Of a DNA stretch of 64,000 nucleotides, positions 1-10,888 are shown piece after piece. The position numbers and the translations under genes were made by a program. The DNA lies in NCBI GenBank assembly GCA_026315105.1, contig CM048745.1, forward strand, positions 282,515,747-282,579,746. Direction: 5' to 3'. The notes under the pieces are model-generated. The model worked only from the letters and a program-made list of their open reading frames with translations. It was not told the DNA's origin and ran no database searches. Numbering within the stretch: the stretch's first letter is position 1; each line of letters begins with the position of its first letter. Source of the stretch: Locusta migratoria. Taxonomy: Eukaryota; Arthropoda; Insecta; Orthoptera; Acrididae.

Positions 1-58
1 AAGAGGAAGTGGACGGAGGGACACAAGGGAAGGAGAAATGGACACACTTAAGGTTGGA

Positions 59-206
59 CGGTCTGCACGGTCAGTACGGTCGGGGGTTCGAATCCCCCCT
101 CGGGCATGGATATTTGTGCCGTCCTTAGTCTTAGCTAGTTCATAAGTAGTTTGTAAGTTTAGGGACTAATAACCCCGTAGTTAAGTCCCATAGACTATAC
201 AAACAA
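59..206 (+). mobile_element. 5'-truncated tRNA-derived SINE with 13-bp TSD
   Basis: Contains the box-B-like GGTTCGAATCC and the family body ending in AGTTAAGTCCCATAG. It starts inside the tRNA-like head. The direct repeat ACTTAAGGTTGGA flanks it exactly at 46-58 and 207-219. Confidence 0.85.
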
Positions 207-219
207 ACTTAAGGTTGGA

Positions 220-1923
220 GGAAATGAGTACCCGGCGGTGTGCAATGTTGAGCTAGTTTCGTGATAACTTCCACACAAGTTATTTCAACTGCTCTGAAAT
301 CTTAAGTTAAACGCGAAAATTGTAAGAAAAAAATGACATCGTTTGAATAAATGTTGAAGTAATTTTGGTTTTTGCAACTGTTAGAGTTCAAAGTTGTTTT
401 TTTTCCTAATATTTAGCACTTTCAAGTTAAAGAAGTTTCGTAAGTAAACAAATCGCACTGGGGTGTTTTACGGCCCACTTTGGATTTGTAGTTTTACAAG
501 CTTTGGCAAACATTTTGAACATAAATAATAATGTAAATAATAATAAATTAATTAAAAATTGTCTGAAACCCTCTTAGAGAAAAAAAATTAATTGGCAGTG
601 GTTTTCAAACCACTGACTTTCAGCGCCACAGTCTAACACATTGCCCACTACACTACGGATGACAGTTAGAAGTTGCAATCTTTAATTTCATACTATTCAT
701 GGCCGTTGTTAACTGATGCTAATATGGTATCATTTATCGTACAAAGAACGACGTGTTTTTGTTAATTCTTCTTGCTTTGAAATGACAACGTGTAAGTTAC
801 AATAAGAAAATCATCAAATACGCAACGCAAGATGGCGTATGCCAGAGAGAGTTCTGGGCGAGGAATGTCACGTGACATCTGCGAACGGCTGGTTTTCGTT
901 AATTCAATGGAGGGTGTCAAATCGCCGTTATTTTTGCAAATATCTCTGAAAAGATGCAAGATATGAAAAAAACATAATAGAGCGAAGTTGTAGAGAATTT
1001 TCCCCTCTACCAATTAGGTTATTCTATTTTCGTGTCTGATGAACGGTTCGTTTGCAATTACAATTATATTACATATAGCTTTTTTTGGTATTACTACCGT
1101 ATTTTTTGCCCGAAAAATTTGAAAAAGGGAGGTTCTGGTCTCTGACGGCCTACAATTAAGTCTGTAAAATTTGGTGCTGATCGGCTGAACTGTTCGTCTT
1201 AAAAACAGGGGACACGTTACGGACAGACAGACATATACATCCCAAAATCGCCGTTATTTTTGCAAATATCTCTGAAACGATACGAGATATGAAAAAACAT
1301 AAATAGAGGAAAGTTGTAGAGAATTTTCTCCTCTATAGATTCGGTTATTCAATTTTCGTGTCCGATGAGTGCTTAAGGCGTTATTTTGATTTAAATTTCG
1401 AGCTGTCAAAAGACGATTGCAAAGGCCAACTTTTAGTGTTACTACCTTAACCTGAAGTGGGCCAAAATACATTTACCTATTTCGTTAAAAAAAAAAAACA
1501 CCTGGAACCTTTCTAGGATACAAAAAAGAGGACATTTGTGGGCAAAAGAAACCCTACATATAAGGAAGCAAACAAGTCGTCGAGGCAATTTTTTGATTAT
1601 AAAGACGCCTTTCAAATTCCGACATGGAGATATAATGATGTCCAGTGTTCAGAGACACAGAGGCGATGGAGGAAAATATTAAACAGACACTTCAAAAATA
1701 TTGAAATCCACGATTGTTCACAGTGGAAGCTGTCGATGGCGGTTGAAAAGAGCGGAATAGAGTGGCAGCACTGCTCGCTACTCGTAAACAAACGCCATTA
1801 CTTATTGTGCGATGTCGAGTGGGCGCGGCTGAATAGAATGCATAACCACAGGCCGCTAGAATTACTTCCCCTTTTGTGCGGTCATGCATCATAAATGAGC
1901 TCTGACTCGGCTGCTCACTCTGT
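220..1923. other. Intergenic DNA upstream of GR-1
   Basis: No supported gene. It holds a decayed tRNA-like SINE head on the minus strand near 590-665 (GGTTTGAAAACC on the minus strand) and an imperfect direct repeat: 900-1030 resembles 1247-1375, both with CGCCGTTATTTTTGCAAATA. The open frame at 1538-1894 has no recognisable domain. Confidence 0.5.
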
Positions 1924-1933
1924 ACAGTGCAGT
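1924..1933 (+). promoter_or_regulatory. Initiator-like motif upstream of GR-1
   Basis: ACAGTGCAGT lies 30 bp before the start codon. It resembles CTCGGTGCATTC upstream of GR-2 and CTCAGTGCATTC upstream of GR-3, and the arthropod initiator core TCAGT. Its role as a transcription start is inferred only. Confidence 0.25.
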
Positions 1934-1963
1934 TAGACTCCGCAGGAATATCAGTTGGCCGCC

Positions 1964-2966
1964 ATGTTGCCGCCAGAGAGGGCGCCACTGCCCCCAGGGC
2001 TGCGGCTGCTGCTGTTGTTGTCGGCAGTGCTCGGGGCTTCCCCGCAGCCGCCGCAACAGCGCCGCCTGTTGGCTGTCATGTACCGCGGCCACACCGCCGC
2101 CTGGTTGGTGGCCCTGTTGTTCTCAGGCTGTTGGCAGCTGCAGTGGCTGTCGCGCTCCATCTTGCTGGGGCAGGCCTTCTGCTACTCGGCGCCCGCCCTC
2201 ATCTGCAGCGCCGCCACCACCGTCACGACCGCCTGCTCACTCCTCGCTCTGGCCCTCGCAGGGGGGCCAACATTTCGAAACATTGTTGCCGACATTCAGA
2301 GTGCCGGCACTCTCCTCGAAGGAGACCCGAGGAAAGGCGATGGGCAGGCCGGGTTAGTAATACTCACTGCGTTGTCCCTTTTTGTGACACTTCACGCTGG
2401 GATCCTATCTCTTACAGTCGTCAACCAGTTTTACACTAACATTGGGACACTGCTTGACAACTTTGTGACGTTTCTCATCTCGATGCAGTTCACAGCACTT
2501 TGCTTGATTCTCAGACAGAGGTTTCGTTCTCTCAATACTACCTTGCTAACAGATCTCTGTTACGAATCGACCGCCTTTGGCTCGGTCGCGACAGTCAGTG
2601 TTCCAGAACAGATATACGGCAGACGGCGAGATTTAGACGCCCTCTGCCAGAAAATTGAGTTGCTGCAGAGCGTGTATTTGAAACTAGCGAAAGTGGCGGA
2701 GTCTCTGAACAGCATGTACGGTGTTCCCATCGCGATGGCTGTCGTGCAGGTTCTGGTAATTGCTGTCCATTTCTCATTCCGCCTGATTCTAGTTCTCGCG
2801 GACAACGCACCGCAGAACAGGATGGCCGGGTTGTACGTCTCTGTGTATTACATTCTGGTGGTGATCGTGGAAATCACGTTTTTATCTATCGTCTCTCAAA
2901 TAACGTGCAACCAGGCAGATAGAACTTCAAGTCTCGCTGAAGAGATTCTCTTGCAGATCACTTTAG
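1964..2966 (+). CDS. GR-1 exon 1 (N-terminus to TM6)
   Basis: Single 1003-nt coding exon of 334 codons plus one base. An upstream TTG at 1955 is in frame, but the ATG at 1964 is the eukaryotic start. The N-terminus has LRLLLLLSAVLGASPQ, matching LRALLAVSAMVGVSPQ in GR-2 and LRPLVLACAVFG in GR-3, which supports the start. The 5' half is very GC-rich (proline and leucine codons), as in the other two copies. Confidence 0.9.
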
Positions 2967-5900
2967 GTGAGTAACACTCTCGTTTCTTTTATTTACTGAG
3001 TTTCTGCAATAGTAAGAACATTCGCAAACCCTTGATCCCTAGTACAGATGATTCTGCAGCTTAGCCAGAAATACACTAAAAGTGAAGAAACTGAGTTCTG
3101 TCGATTAGGCCTCTAAAGGTCCATCAGATACCGAGCGGGTACCTGCAATCCTCCACCTGAAGGCGTCAACAGATGCGGTATGGAGAGGGGTGTGGTCAGC
3201 GCCCCGCACTCCCGGCCGTTGTGTCGGGTTTCCAAGCTGGAGCCGCTGCTTCTCAATCAAGCAGCTCCTCAAGGGCTGAGTGCACCCCACTTGCCAACAG
3301 CGCACCCTTCCAATTTCTAGCCAAGCCCCACAGTGCTTCCGTGATATAGCGGGAACCGATGTATCCACTGCAACACAGCCGGTGGCCTGGAAATGCACTG
3401 ACTGAAAAAAACTGTGCACTCCCATAAGGCGAAGTTGGAAGTGAATGGTACTACGTACAGTATGTGACAATAAAGTTCGGTGAATCTAATATACAGGGTG
3501 TTACAAAAAGGTACGGCCAAACTTTCAGGAAACATTCCTCACACACAAAGAAAGAAAATATGAGGACATGTGTCCGGAAACGCTTAATTTCCATGTTAGA
3601 GCTCATTTTAGTATTTCTCTTTAAATGTAAATTGAAATAATTCGTGCAGACAATAGTCAAAATACCCAATTGTTTCGTTAGTATGTACTGTACTTCCTCG
3701 ATTCACCGCCAGTTGGCCCAATTGAAGGAAGATAATGTTGACTTCAGTGCTTGTGTTGACATGCGACTCATTGCTCTACAGTACTAGCATCAAGCACATC
3801 AGTACGTAGCATCAACTGGTTAGTGTTCATGACTAACGTGGTTTTGCACATCAGTGCAATGTGTACAAATGCGGAGTTGGCAGATGCCCATTTGATGTAT
3901 GGATTAGCACAGGGAAATAGCTTCATGTTCTTCCACCTACGCTCACTGGACACTGGAGCACGTTATTGTGATTTCATACGGGATACTCTACCTATGCTGC
4001 TAGAACATGTGCCTTTACAAGTGTGACACAACATGTGGTTGATGCACGATGGAGCTCCTGTACATTTTAGTCGACGTATTCATACGCTTCTCAACAACAG
4101 ATTCGGTGACCGATGGATTGGTAGAGGCGGACCAATTCCATGGCCTCCACGCTCTCCTGACCTCAACCCTCTTGACTTTCATTTATGGGGGCATTTGAAA
4201 GCTCTTGTCTACGCAACCCCAGTACCAAATGTAGAGACTCTTTGTGCTTGTATTGTGGACGGCTGTGATACAATACGCCATTCTCCAGGTATGCATCAGC
4301 ATCCCATTGAGCATTTGTGCGTTGCATTGGGAGATGCACTGTACCAGGCACATGTGCACCAATTACCATCCAGCAGCAGTCAACCGCACTGGTGGAGTAA
4401 TATTGTTTAAGAGTTATTTTTTAGATCTAGGATTCAAGATACAGTGAGATTTGTTGGTTGGCAGTGACACATCTTATGTCCTTTAGCTAACCACATGACT
4501 GAGTATATATACATATGTGTAGTGTAGCACTCTTAGTCTAGGCAAAAACTGAGACGTGTCTAGCGCGCACGTCACAGTGCAGCACGGTGCGCATTTCTCT
4601 ATTAGATTCTAATGGGACAACGCATGTTGGGATGTGGGTGACGCTGACGCGACCTGCGCCTATGCTGGGAAGTGTTTCGTTATGGACGAGGCACAGTTTT
4701 TTGTGCCGCGCGCCGCACTCGCAGGTTGGGTAAAGTAAGGCGGCAAGTAGTCTGTCACACACTGCCTTTGGCACTGCGCATGTATGTAGTGGTATTATCG
4801 GCCGTCAGAATAGTATTTCTTACTACCGAATATTATTTTGACTTAGTTGCCATTTAAGTCCTTGTTGATTTTTCATTAGTGCATTATATTTTACAGTTAC
4901 TTATATCTGTATAGTTCAGTGAAATTGTAAGAAATATTGTAAAATCATATGACTGAGAAGAAAAGGAAAAAATTTTCAATTTACAGTGAATCTGCGTCGT
5001 TGAAACAAGAGCTAAATGATTGCAACAATTAAAAGTCAATAAATAATGAAAACCAATCATTATACTTCAGCTGAATGTGTAAAACTGTATGTAATTTTGT
5101 CAGAATTGTCAGTTGTTGTCATCATTACCAAAGATAAGTTCTACAGCTTAAATCAGCATTGTATAGGTAGTTGACATGTTTATCTTTACTTGGCTCTTAT
5201 CTTTAGAAACAGTTATTTATTAAAAACAAGCTTATAACTCTAAACCTAAGTCGCAATTTATTAATAAGTGTTGTGAAACAAGGCTTTGATTTAGGTAATA
5301 CAAAGAAAGTTATGAGCTCTCGTCACTATTACAAAAATAGTCCTAAGATTTGTTCAGTTTCACTCACCTCTTCTGCTTTACATCTTTTTAAATCAATAAT
5401 ATGATGTATAATTCGATATAATACTTCAGAAAAGTGCGTTTTAGTCATTCTGAAGTAATATGTAAAGTAAGCGTCACTTATCTTTGTAGTAGTTTGAAAT
5501 CATTCCTAGCTTTTCCATTTAGACTAATATATTTGCTTGGTGGGTTGTATTAATAAATCAAAAGTCCACTTTTATTAATGTTTTCAGTAAATAACTGATT
5601 CTGAAGATAAAAACGAAGTAAAGATAAACATGCCAAATTCTTAAGCTATTGGATGCTTACTTAAGGTGTAAAAGTTATCCTTTTGAGGTTCTTACCAAAT
5701 AACAAAATGCTTCAAAAATTCTTTACTGGTAATTAGTAACTATGAAAATTCTGATGGTTTTACCACTTTATTAGATTAAATTAAGCAATTATAAAATGTT
5801 CCATCCATTTATTTATTATATTATCTTCGCCGTTTCACTAAGAATTTAAAATTTTCTGCGTTGCCTCTTGCTCTTAAGACGTTACAATATTTCTTACTAT

Positions 5901-6808
5901 TTCAGAAAACGAAACTATAAATAACTGACAAATATAATTTACTTATTAAAAAAGAACGAGGACTTAAATGACAAAGTTCAGTCATGAGGTAATATTGTTC
6001 GGACAGCCAATAATACCAATGACCACACGCACGGTGCCAAAGGCAGCGTAGGGCAGACTCGTTTCTCGATCCTTGCCTCACTCTCTCACTGAGCGAGTGC
6101 TGTCCTGATGCAGAGACCTGTACCTCTTTTTAGCTACGACGCCACGCAAAATGTTCAAATGTTTGTTAAGCTTAAGGGACTTAACTACGGGGTCATCAGT
6201 CCCTAAACTTACGAACTACTTATGAACTAGCTACAACTAAGGACGGCACAAATATCCATGCCCGAGGGGGGATTCGAATCCCCGACCGTAGTGGCCGTGC
6301 AGACCGTGACTGGAGCGCCTCAGTACCCTCGGCCACCGCGGCCGGCGACGCCACGCAGACTGGCGTAGGCTCAGGTTGTGTTAACCTCGTGCCGCGTCCC
6401 AATACACACGCTACCACTAGAACATATTCACAAAAACGCGTGCTGTACTGTACTGCCCCGGGAGCGCTATACACGTCTCAGTTTGCGCCTGACTCGGTAC
6501 GTGCCTCAGTTTTCACGCTGCCAGTGTATACCACATCAGTAAGTTGGGCTTTTTTTCCCGCAGGTGGTGGCCCCCCTGAGCTGGTGTGCTGCCTGCGCCT
6601 TCTGTCCCGGCAGGCTCGCCTGCTGCCTGTCAGGTTTTCGGCGCGCAGCCTCTTCAGCGTGGACGCGCGGCTGCTCACCAGTGTCGCCAACATCGTCGTC
6701 ACCTACCTCATCATACTGCTGCAGTTCGCCGGCGGCGGTGCTGCCGATGCTCCTAGCGCCTCTCACTCTGTCGAAACTAACGTCACACTGATCCCAAAAG
6801 TTCTGTGA
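1964..6808 (+). CDS. Gustatory-receptor-like 7TM chemoreceptor GR-1 (exons 1964-2966 and 6564-6808)
   Basis: Predicted insect gustatory receptor (7tm_7 family), a ligand-gated cation channel subunit of sensory neuron membranes; the ligand cannot be told from sequence. Joining the exons gives 1248 nt, 415 aa, a normal GR length. The ATG at 1964 sits in GCCGCCATG, an excellent Kozak context. Hydrophobic segments lie near residues 43-62, 74-97, 128-150, 160-182, 250-275 and 288-310, with TM7 in exon 2. Family hallmarks are NFVTFLISMQF in TM4, SLNSMYGVPI before TM5, DRTSSLAEE at the exon 1 end and TYLIILLQF at the C-terminus. The donor is TTAG|GTGAGT and the acceptor CCCGCAG|GT; the intron is phase 1 and 3597 bp. 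It is the first of three tandem paralogues. No frameshift or stop is seen. Confidence 0.9.
3115..3400 (-). mobile_element. 5S-rRNA-derived SINE (SINE3-like), minus strand
   Basis: Read on the minus strand it has CAGTGGATACATCGGTTCCC and a degraded 5S internal promoter (ATCACGGAAG..., ATTGGAAGGGTG), and then GAGTGCGGGGCGCTGACCAC, shared with the better copy at 26425. Confidence 0.65.
3494..4410 (+). mobile_element. Tc1/IS630-type transposon remnant, left end plus transposase C-terminus
   Basis: Starts after TA with CAGGGTGTTACAAAAAGG. Its first 130 bp are the inverted counterpart of the right end of a second copy at 25972-26418. The open frame 4033-4410 codes HDGAPVHFSRRI and WPPRSPDLNPLDFHLWG, catalytic-core motifs of IS630/Tc1 transposases. 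The N-terminal half is missing, so it is dead. Homology to the second copy ends near 4295. Confidence 0.75.
4735..6075. mobile_element. AT-rich element with about 120-bp terminal inverted repeats
   Basis: The sequence around 4745-4870 (CACTGCCTTTGGCACTG, TGGTATTATCGGC, CATTTAAGTCC) returns inverted at 5950-6060 (GGACTTAAATG, CCAATAATACCA, GTGCCAAAGGCAG). The 1.1 kb between is AT-rich with no credible coding frame. It is a non-autonomous foldback-type element in the GR-1 intron; exact ends and TSD are not resolved. Confidence 0.55.
6149..6345 (-). mobile_element. Full-length tRNA-derived SINE, minus strand
   Basis: Minus-strand copy with box A (GTGGCCGAGGG) and box B (GGGGATTCGAATCCCC region). 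The 12-bp TSD CGACGCCACGCA is at 6137-6148 and 6346-6357, sharing one boundary base. It lies about 210 bp upstream of GR-1 exon 2. Confidence 0.88.
6564..6808 (+). CDS. GR-1 exon 2 (TM7, TYLIILLQF signature)
   Basis: Last exon, entered in phase 1 after a short pyrimidine tract and CCCGCAG. It codes SRQARLLPVRFSARSLFSVD and then TM7 with TYLIILLQF, the canonical GR signature TYhhhhhQF. A tail of about 26 residues follows and ends at TGA 6806-6808. The tail is longer than in GR-2, which stops three residues after the signature. An AATAAA lies at 7147-7152. Confidence 0.92.
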
Positions 6809-7146
6809 AAGCGAAAGTTAAGCATACAGTGCGAGTGAGGAAAGTATATGCATTGGGTAATGGCAGTGGACTCTCTCAGTCAAACGTATACAGTGCGTCC
6901 GCAAAGTCTCTCCACAGCCGCGAGCTCCGCATGTCTCGCCTTCAATATAGATAATAGCGCTCCTAGCGTACTAGCCCTGAACTACAAACTCATACAAGAT
7001 CTTGTGGCAGCATGTTTAGACGATAAACGTAATCAGACAGTAATACCCGGTGTTGAAAGTGAGGTTATGACTGGCGATCTGTTATGTAGGAACTCATAGT
7101 TTAATACTGAAATTGAGGAAATAACGCCAAATGGTATTGATGGACA

Positions 7147-7152
7147 AATAAA
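7147..7152 (+). promoter_or_regulatory. Candidate polyadenylation signal of GR-1
   Basis: AATAAA about 340 bp past the GR-1 stop, followed within 20 bp by a GT- and T-rich stretch. It is the first AATAAA after the gene, so I infer it ends the GR-1 3' UTR. Confidence 0.4.
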
Positions 7153-8780
7153 ACTTTGCAATGTATGTTTTTGGTCAACTTAATGTGGTAAAGTGCTGGG
7201 AAGTGAAACAACATTTGAAAACATTGACATCTATTTTCAAGAGAAAAAAAAATAATAAACATATGAACACATCAAACAATATTTATGAGAGCATAAATAG
7301 ACCTTGTTTATCTACTACGATTTGCCTACTGACATTGTTAATAACGTCATGCACAACTGAATTTTTGTCCTTCATTTGGACCGACTTTTTTATTTAAAAT
7401 GCTATTTAAGAAAAATTGCGTCATCAAATTACAATCTTATTCAAATAAACAATTGGTTTCAGTCTTCTCTGTTACAATATTGCAAAACATAAACCATTTT
7501 TCGGTTTCAGATATACGAGCTCACTTTTAGGAGGACGCTCAATTGAGAAAAATATTTAAGTCGTCATGAAACGTTTGCAATTTACCACTAAACCAAATAT
7601 CTAATAATAATATAAAGATTAACAAGACACATTTGTGTGCAAACCGTGTAACCGTCGAATGCAACATGAAAATCGTGTGACGAAAATGGTTAACTTGAGA
7701 GTCGGCAGACGACCGTTCCATCAAAACATTCTTCTCGTGAAAGCTTCTGTTGACGTGAGGTGACGGTACGGTGACGGACAGTGTGAATTCCGCCATTAGA
7801 AATACATTGTGGAATACAGTCTGATCATAAACTTCGACAAAACGTAAATATGAAGGAAAATGGCGGACTTGCTGAAGCGGTGACTGCATCTGATAGCTAC
7901 TAGCTCGCGCATGCGCAGTGAACCCACTAGTACCGAATTTAGAATTGGCCCTGTTTTTTATAGATATAAATATCGCGCTTCGATACTAGCGCGATCGTAC
8001 TAGTTCAGCAGTTCAAACGACAGACGGCCGCCATTAACGCAACTTGTTATCAATCTATTACAAGTTCGATCATCGTTTAAAACGGGCTTAAGGGTGGCAG
8101 CGATTAATGTCGTATAAGCTAGTAGCTTTGTTGTTGTTGGATTTCTGAAGGGGCTAAACAGCAACGGTTATCAGTCCCTTGTTCCGGTCTGAGCGATAAA
8201 AAAATTGTGTTAAGCGTTCCTAAGGAAATGCGCTAACAAGTCAAAAAGTAAAAATCACTGGTAAATATGAGGAAAGGATACAAGTAAAAACGAAGAAGAA
8301 AACACACCACCATTAAATCACATGATAAAAACCAGCTGCGCGAATAAAATCTAAAACATCGTCTCCTAGCATCGTCTCCTATCATAAAAGAAAGCGCATC
8401 TGGCAGATTAAAAGATTGTCGCAAGGCAACTAAAAGTGGAAAGTCCACCAGAATGTGGACCACTGTCAAGGGGGCGCCACAGTCACACTGTGGTGCGTCC
8501 TCTCTCCGAAGAAGATTTCACTGCTACTGGCTGCAATTATGTTCGGAGATGGGATTCAACATTATTACAATTACAATAAAGAAATTAATGTTATATACAT
8601 TACAGGAAAATACACTGCAGTCACCATTATCGCAGTTGGTGCTGGAAATGATTTCCTGTTTCTTGAAGGCATAGTTCAACCCGTTTACATTTATTTTCTA
8701 ATACCTTTACCAATGTAATTCACGTGTAACTCAATGCAGATATTCAGTTATCGCTGTCTTAAGTTCATGTATTGTCCTTG
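7153..8780. other. Intergenic DNA after GR-1
   Basis: No supported gene. 8130-8480 carries fragments of a dispersed repeat (TGAAGGGGCTAAACAGCAACGG; GGAAAGTCCACCAGAATGTGG) that I recognise as common in orthopteran DNA but cannot classify. The open frames at 7539-7889 and 8453-8718 show no domain. Confidence 0.4.
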
Positions 8781-8789
8781 AATTATTTT

Positions 8790-9010
8790 CATAAACAAAT
8801 GTTTTAGGCACGCACTAAAAAAATACTCGGAGGGAGACAAATCCGGTGAGCGAGGGGGCCAGATACCTTTCGTAATTATTCTGTCTCCAACGATTTCATA
8901 TAAAAGTCGTAAGGATTGGGGTGCTGTATGAGCAGTATTACCGTTCTGGAAAAATGAATGATTGACCTTATTTTCATTGAGCAGCGCAATAAATGGATAA
9001 AAATATCTGG
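8790..9010 (-). pseudogene. Tc1/IS630-type transposase fragment
   Basis: The minus strand reads FFQNGNTAHTAPQSLRLLY, then a GDRIITKGIWPPRSPDLSP stretch and SEYFF. This is the core of IS630/Tc1-type transposases; QNG replaces the catalytic QDG. A stop follows shortly. It is a decayed fragment. Confidence 0.65.
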
Positions 9011-9713
9011 GAACTATAGATTTCGGGGGTGACGGTAGTTTCGAAAAATGAACTGAACCTGTTGTCCCGAATCGCGAATTAAATTACGTACAGTGTCGCG
9101 TTGTGGCAACCTCTGCGTAGGAAAACGCAATCTAAATTGTCATCTCACATGATTCGTGAAGTTTCCTCCTGCCCGGGAAACCACTTCCACTAAAACGGCT
9201 CTCTCAGCAGAAGTAAGCAATCTCACTACACTCAGCGTATACAAGAACAAGACAGTAACACAAGCAACAGCTGTAGCGCAGACACAACACTACCTCCACC
9301 CTACTACCACTGCAGGTGCACGGAACATGTGCAGGTGCGCTTTGTGTGTGCTGCCAACCTTACACGCCCCGCAACTCCAGACACGCTGAGATTGCTACTG
9401 TGACTTTGCAGACACACTGTACATTGCAACCGCCAAGTACTGGCACACCAACACCGTTATGTACACCTCACGTGTAAATAAAGATAATGTCTATACACTG
9501 TTATTTTTGTTTAAAATAGTTTTACCTGTGGTCTAAATCCGACCACATGTGTTTCCAAAGTAACGAATCTCGATTTTTTTAAATTTTAACACTTAGCCAG
9601 CTGACGTATATTTCAGATACAATACCATCTGACGACGGTATAGAGACTGCCTGCGTTTTTTGTTTTGTGTGAAAATACGTTAAAATACTGCAATAAACTG
9701 AAGTCATATCTTT

Positions 9714-9915
9714 CAAAAAAATGTTCAAATGTTTGTTAAGCTTATGGGACTTAACTACGGTGTCATCAGTCCCTAAACTTACAAATACTTATGAACTACC
9801 TTCTACTAAAGACGGCACAAATATCCATGCCCGAGGGGGGATTCGAACCCCCGACCGTAGTTGCCGTGCAGACCGTGACTGAAGCGTCTCAGTCTCGTCG
9901 GCCACCGCGACCGGC
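9714..9915 (-). mobile_element. Full-length tRNA-derived SINE, minus strand
   Basis: Box B appears as GGATTCGAACCCCC on the plus strand, head CGCGACCGGC, tail ATGTTCAAATGTTTG. TSD AAGTCATATCTTT at 9701-9713 and AAGTCACATCTTT at 9916-9928, one mismatch. Confidence 0.87.
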
Positions 9916-10623
9916 AAGTCACATCTTTGTTTTCATAACATTTTTAATCATAATACAACTATCAAATGTGAAAATGCATACTTATAGATACAAAAAATTA
10001 GCAGTTAACTAAAGCGTGCTCATTTTAGGCAAAGCTCTACAGACTTTTTAGATCTGGCAATACAAATTCTTATAATATTCTTACATATATATCTATAACA
10101 TACAAGTAAGTTTTGCATATAAAACATAATTTTTTTTTAATTTGCAAGCTTCGAACGCAAATAGCGGCGATATTCAACGCACTTTTTTTGATTGCTTTCA
10201 ATGCAAATAGGTTTCTTACAATCAAAATATAAATACGCTGTTTTCCTTTTCTTTTTTTCGGTCACAAATGAACGGGTTTTTGTTTTTTCAAATTTTTCTG
10301 AAGTTTTAGTTGATGAGGTACTGGGTAAAAGTTCCACTTTTACAATTCAATGCATGGTGCACTGAAATTCTCTTTTCAGGTTAAATCTCTGCACAAGGCG
10401 TTTCAAGCGAGGCTCTATAAGGTCTTCTGCCAACATTTTTTTTATTAAAGTCAAGCGTGGTACGTTTGCCTGTGTTTGGTTCATTTTACTAACAATGCAC
10501 GCGTTCGTTTTTGATTAAAAAGTTTGTTAAGCTTATGGAACTTAATTGCGGGGTCATCAGTCCATAAACTTACCAACTACTTATAAACTAACTTATGCTA
10601 AAGACAACACAAACATCCATACC

Positions 10624-10815
10624 GCCGGCCGCGGTGGTCGAGGGGACTGAGGCTCTCCAGTCACGGTCTGCACGGCCACTACGGTCGGGGGTTCGAATCC
10701 CCCCTCGGGCATGGATATTTGTGCCGTCCTAGTTCGTAAGTAGTTTGTAAGTTTAGGGACTGATGATCCTGTAGTTAAGTCCCATAAGCTTTACAAACAT
10801 TTGAACATTTTTTTG
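10624..10815 (+). mobile_element. Full-length tRNA-derived SINE nested in older SINE
   Basis: Head GCCGGCCGCGGTGGTCGAGG, box B GGGGGTTCGAATCCCC, tail ACAAACATTTGAACATTTTT. Exact 12-bp TSD AACATCCATACC at 10612-10623 and 10816-10827. Confidence 0.9.
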
Positions 10816-10888
10816 AACATCCATACCCAAAGGGGATTCGAACCTCCTACGGGAAACTGCCTCGCACATAGGAGCATAGCGCCTCAAT

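Noticed and set aside
1538..1894. 118-codon frame upstream of GR-1 as an N-terminal exon
   Set aside because: Different frame, no donor leading to 1964, and the GR-1 start has a strong Kozak site and matches paralogue N-termini.
3105..3470. 121-codon minus-strand frame
   Set aside because: Coincides with the 5S-derived SINE.
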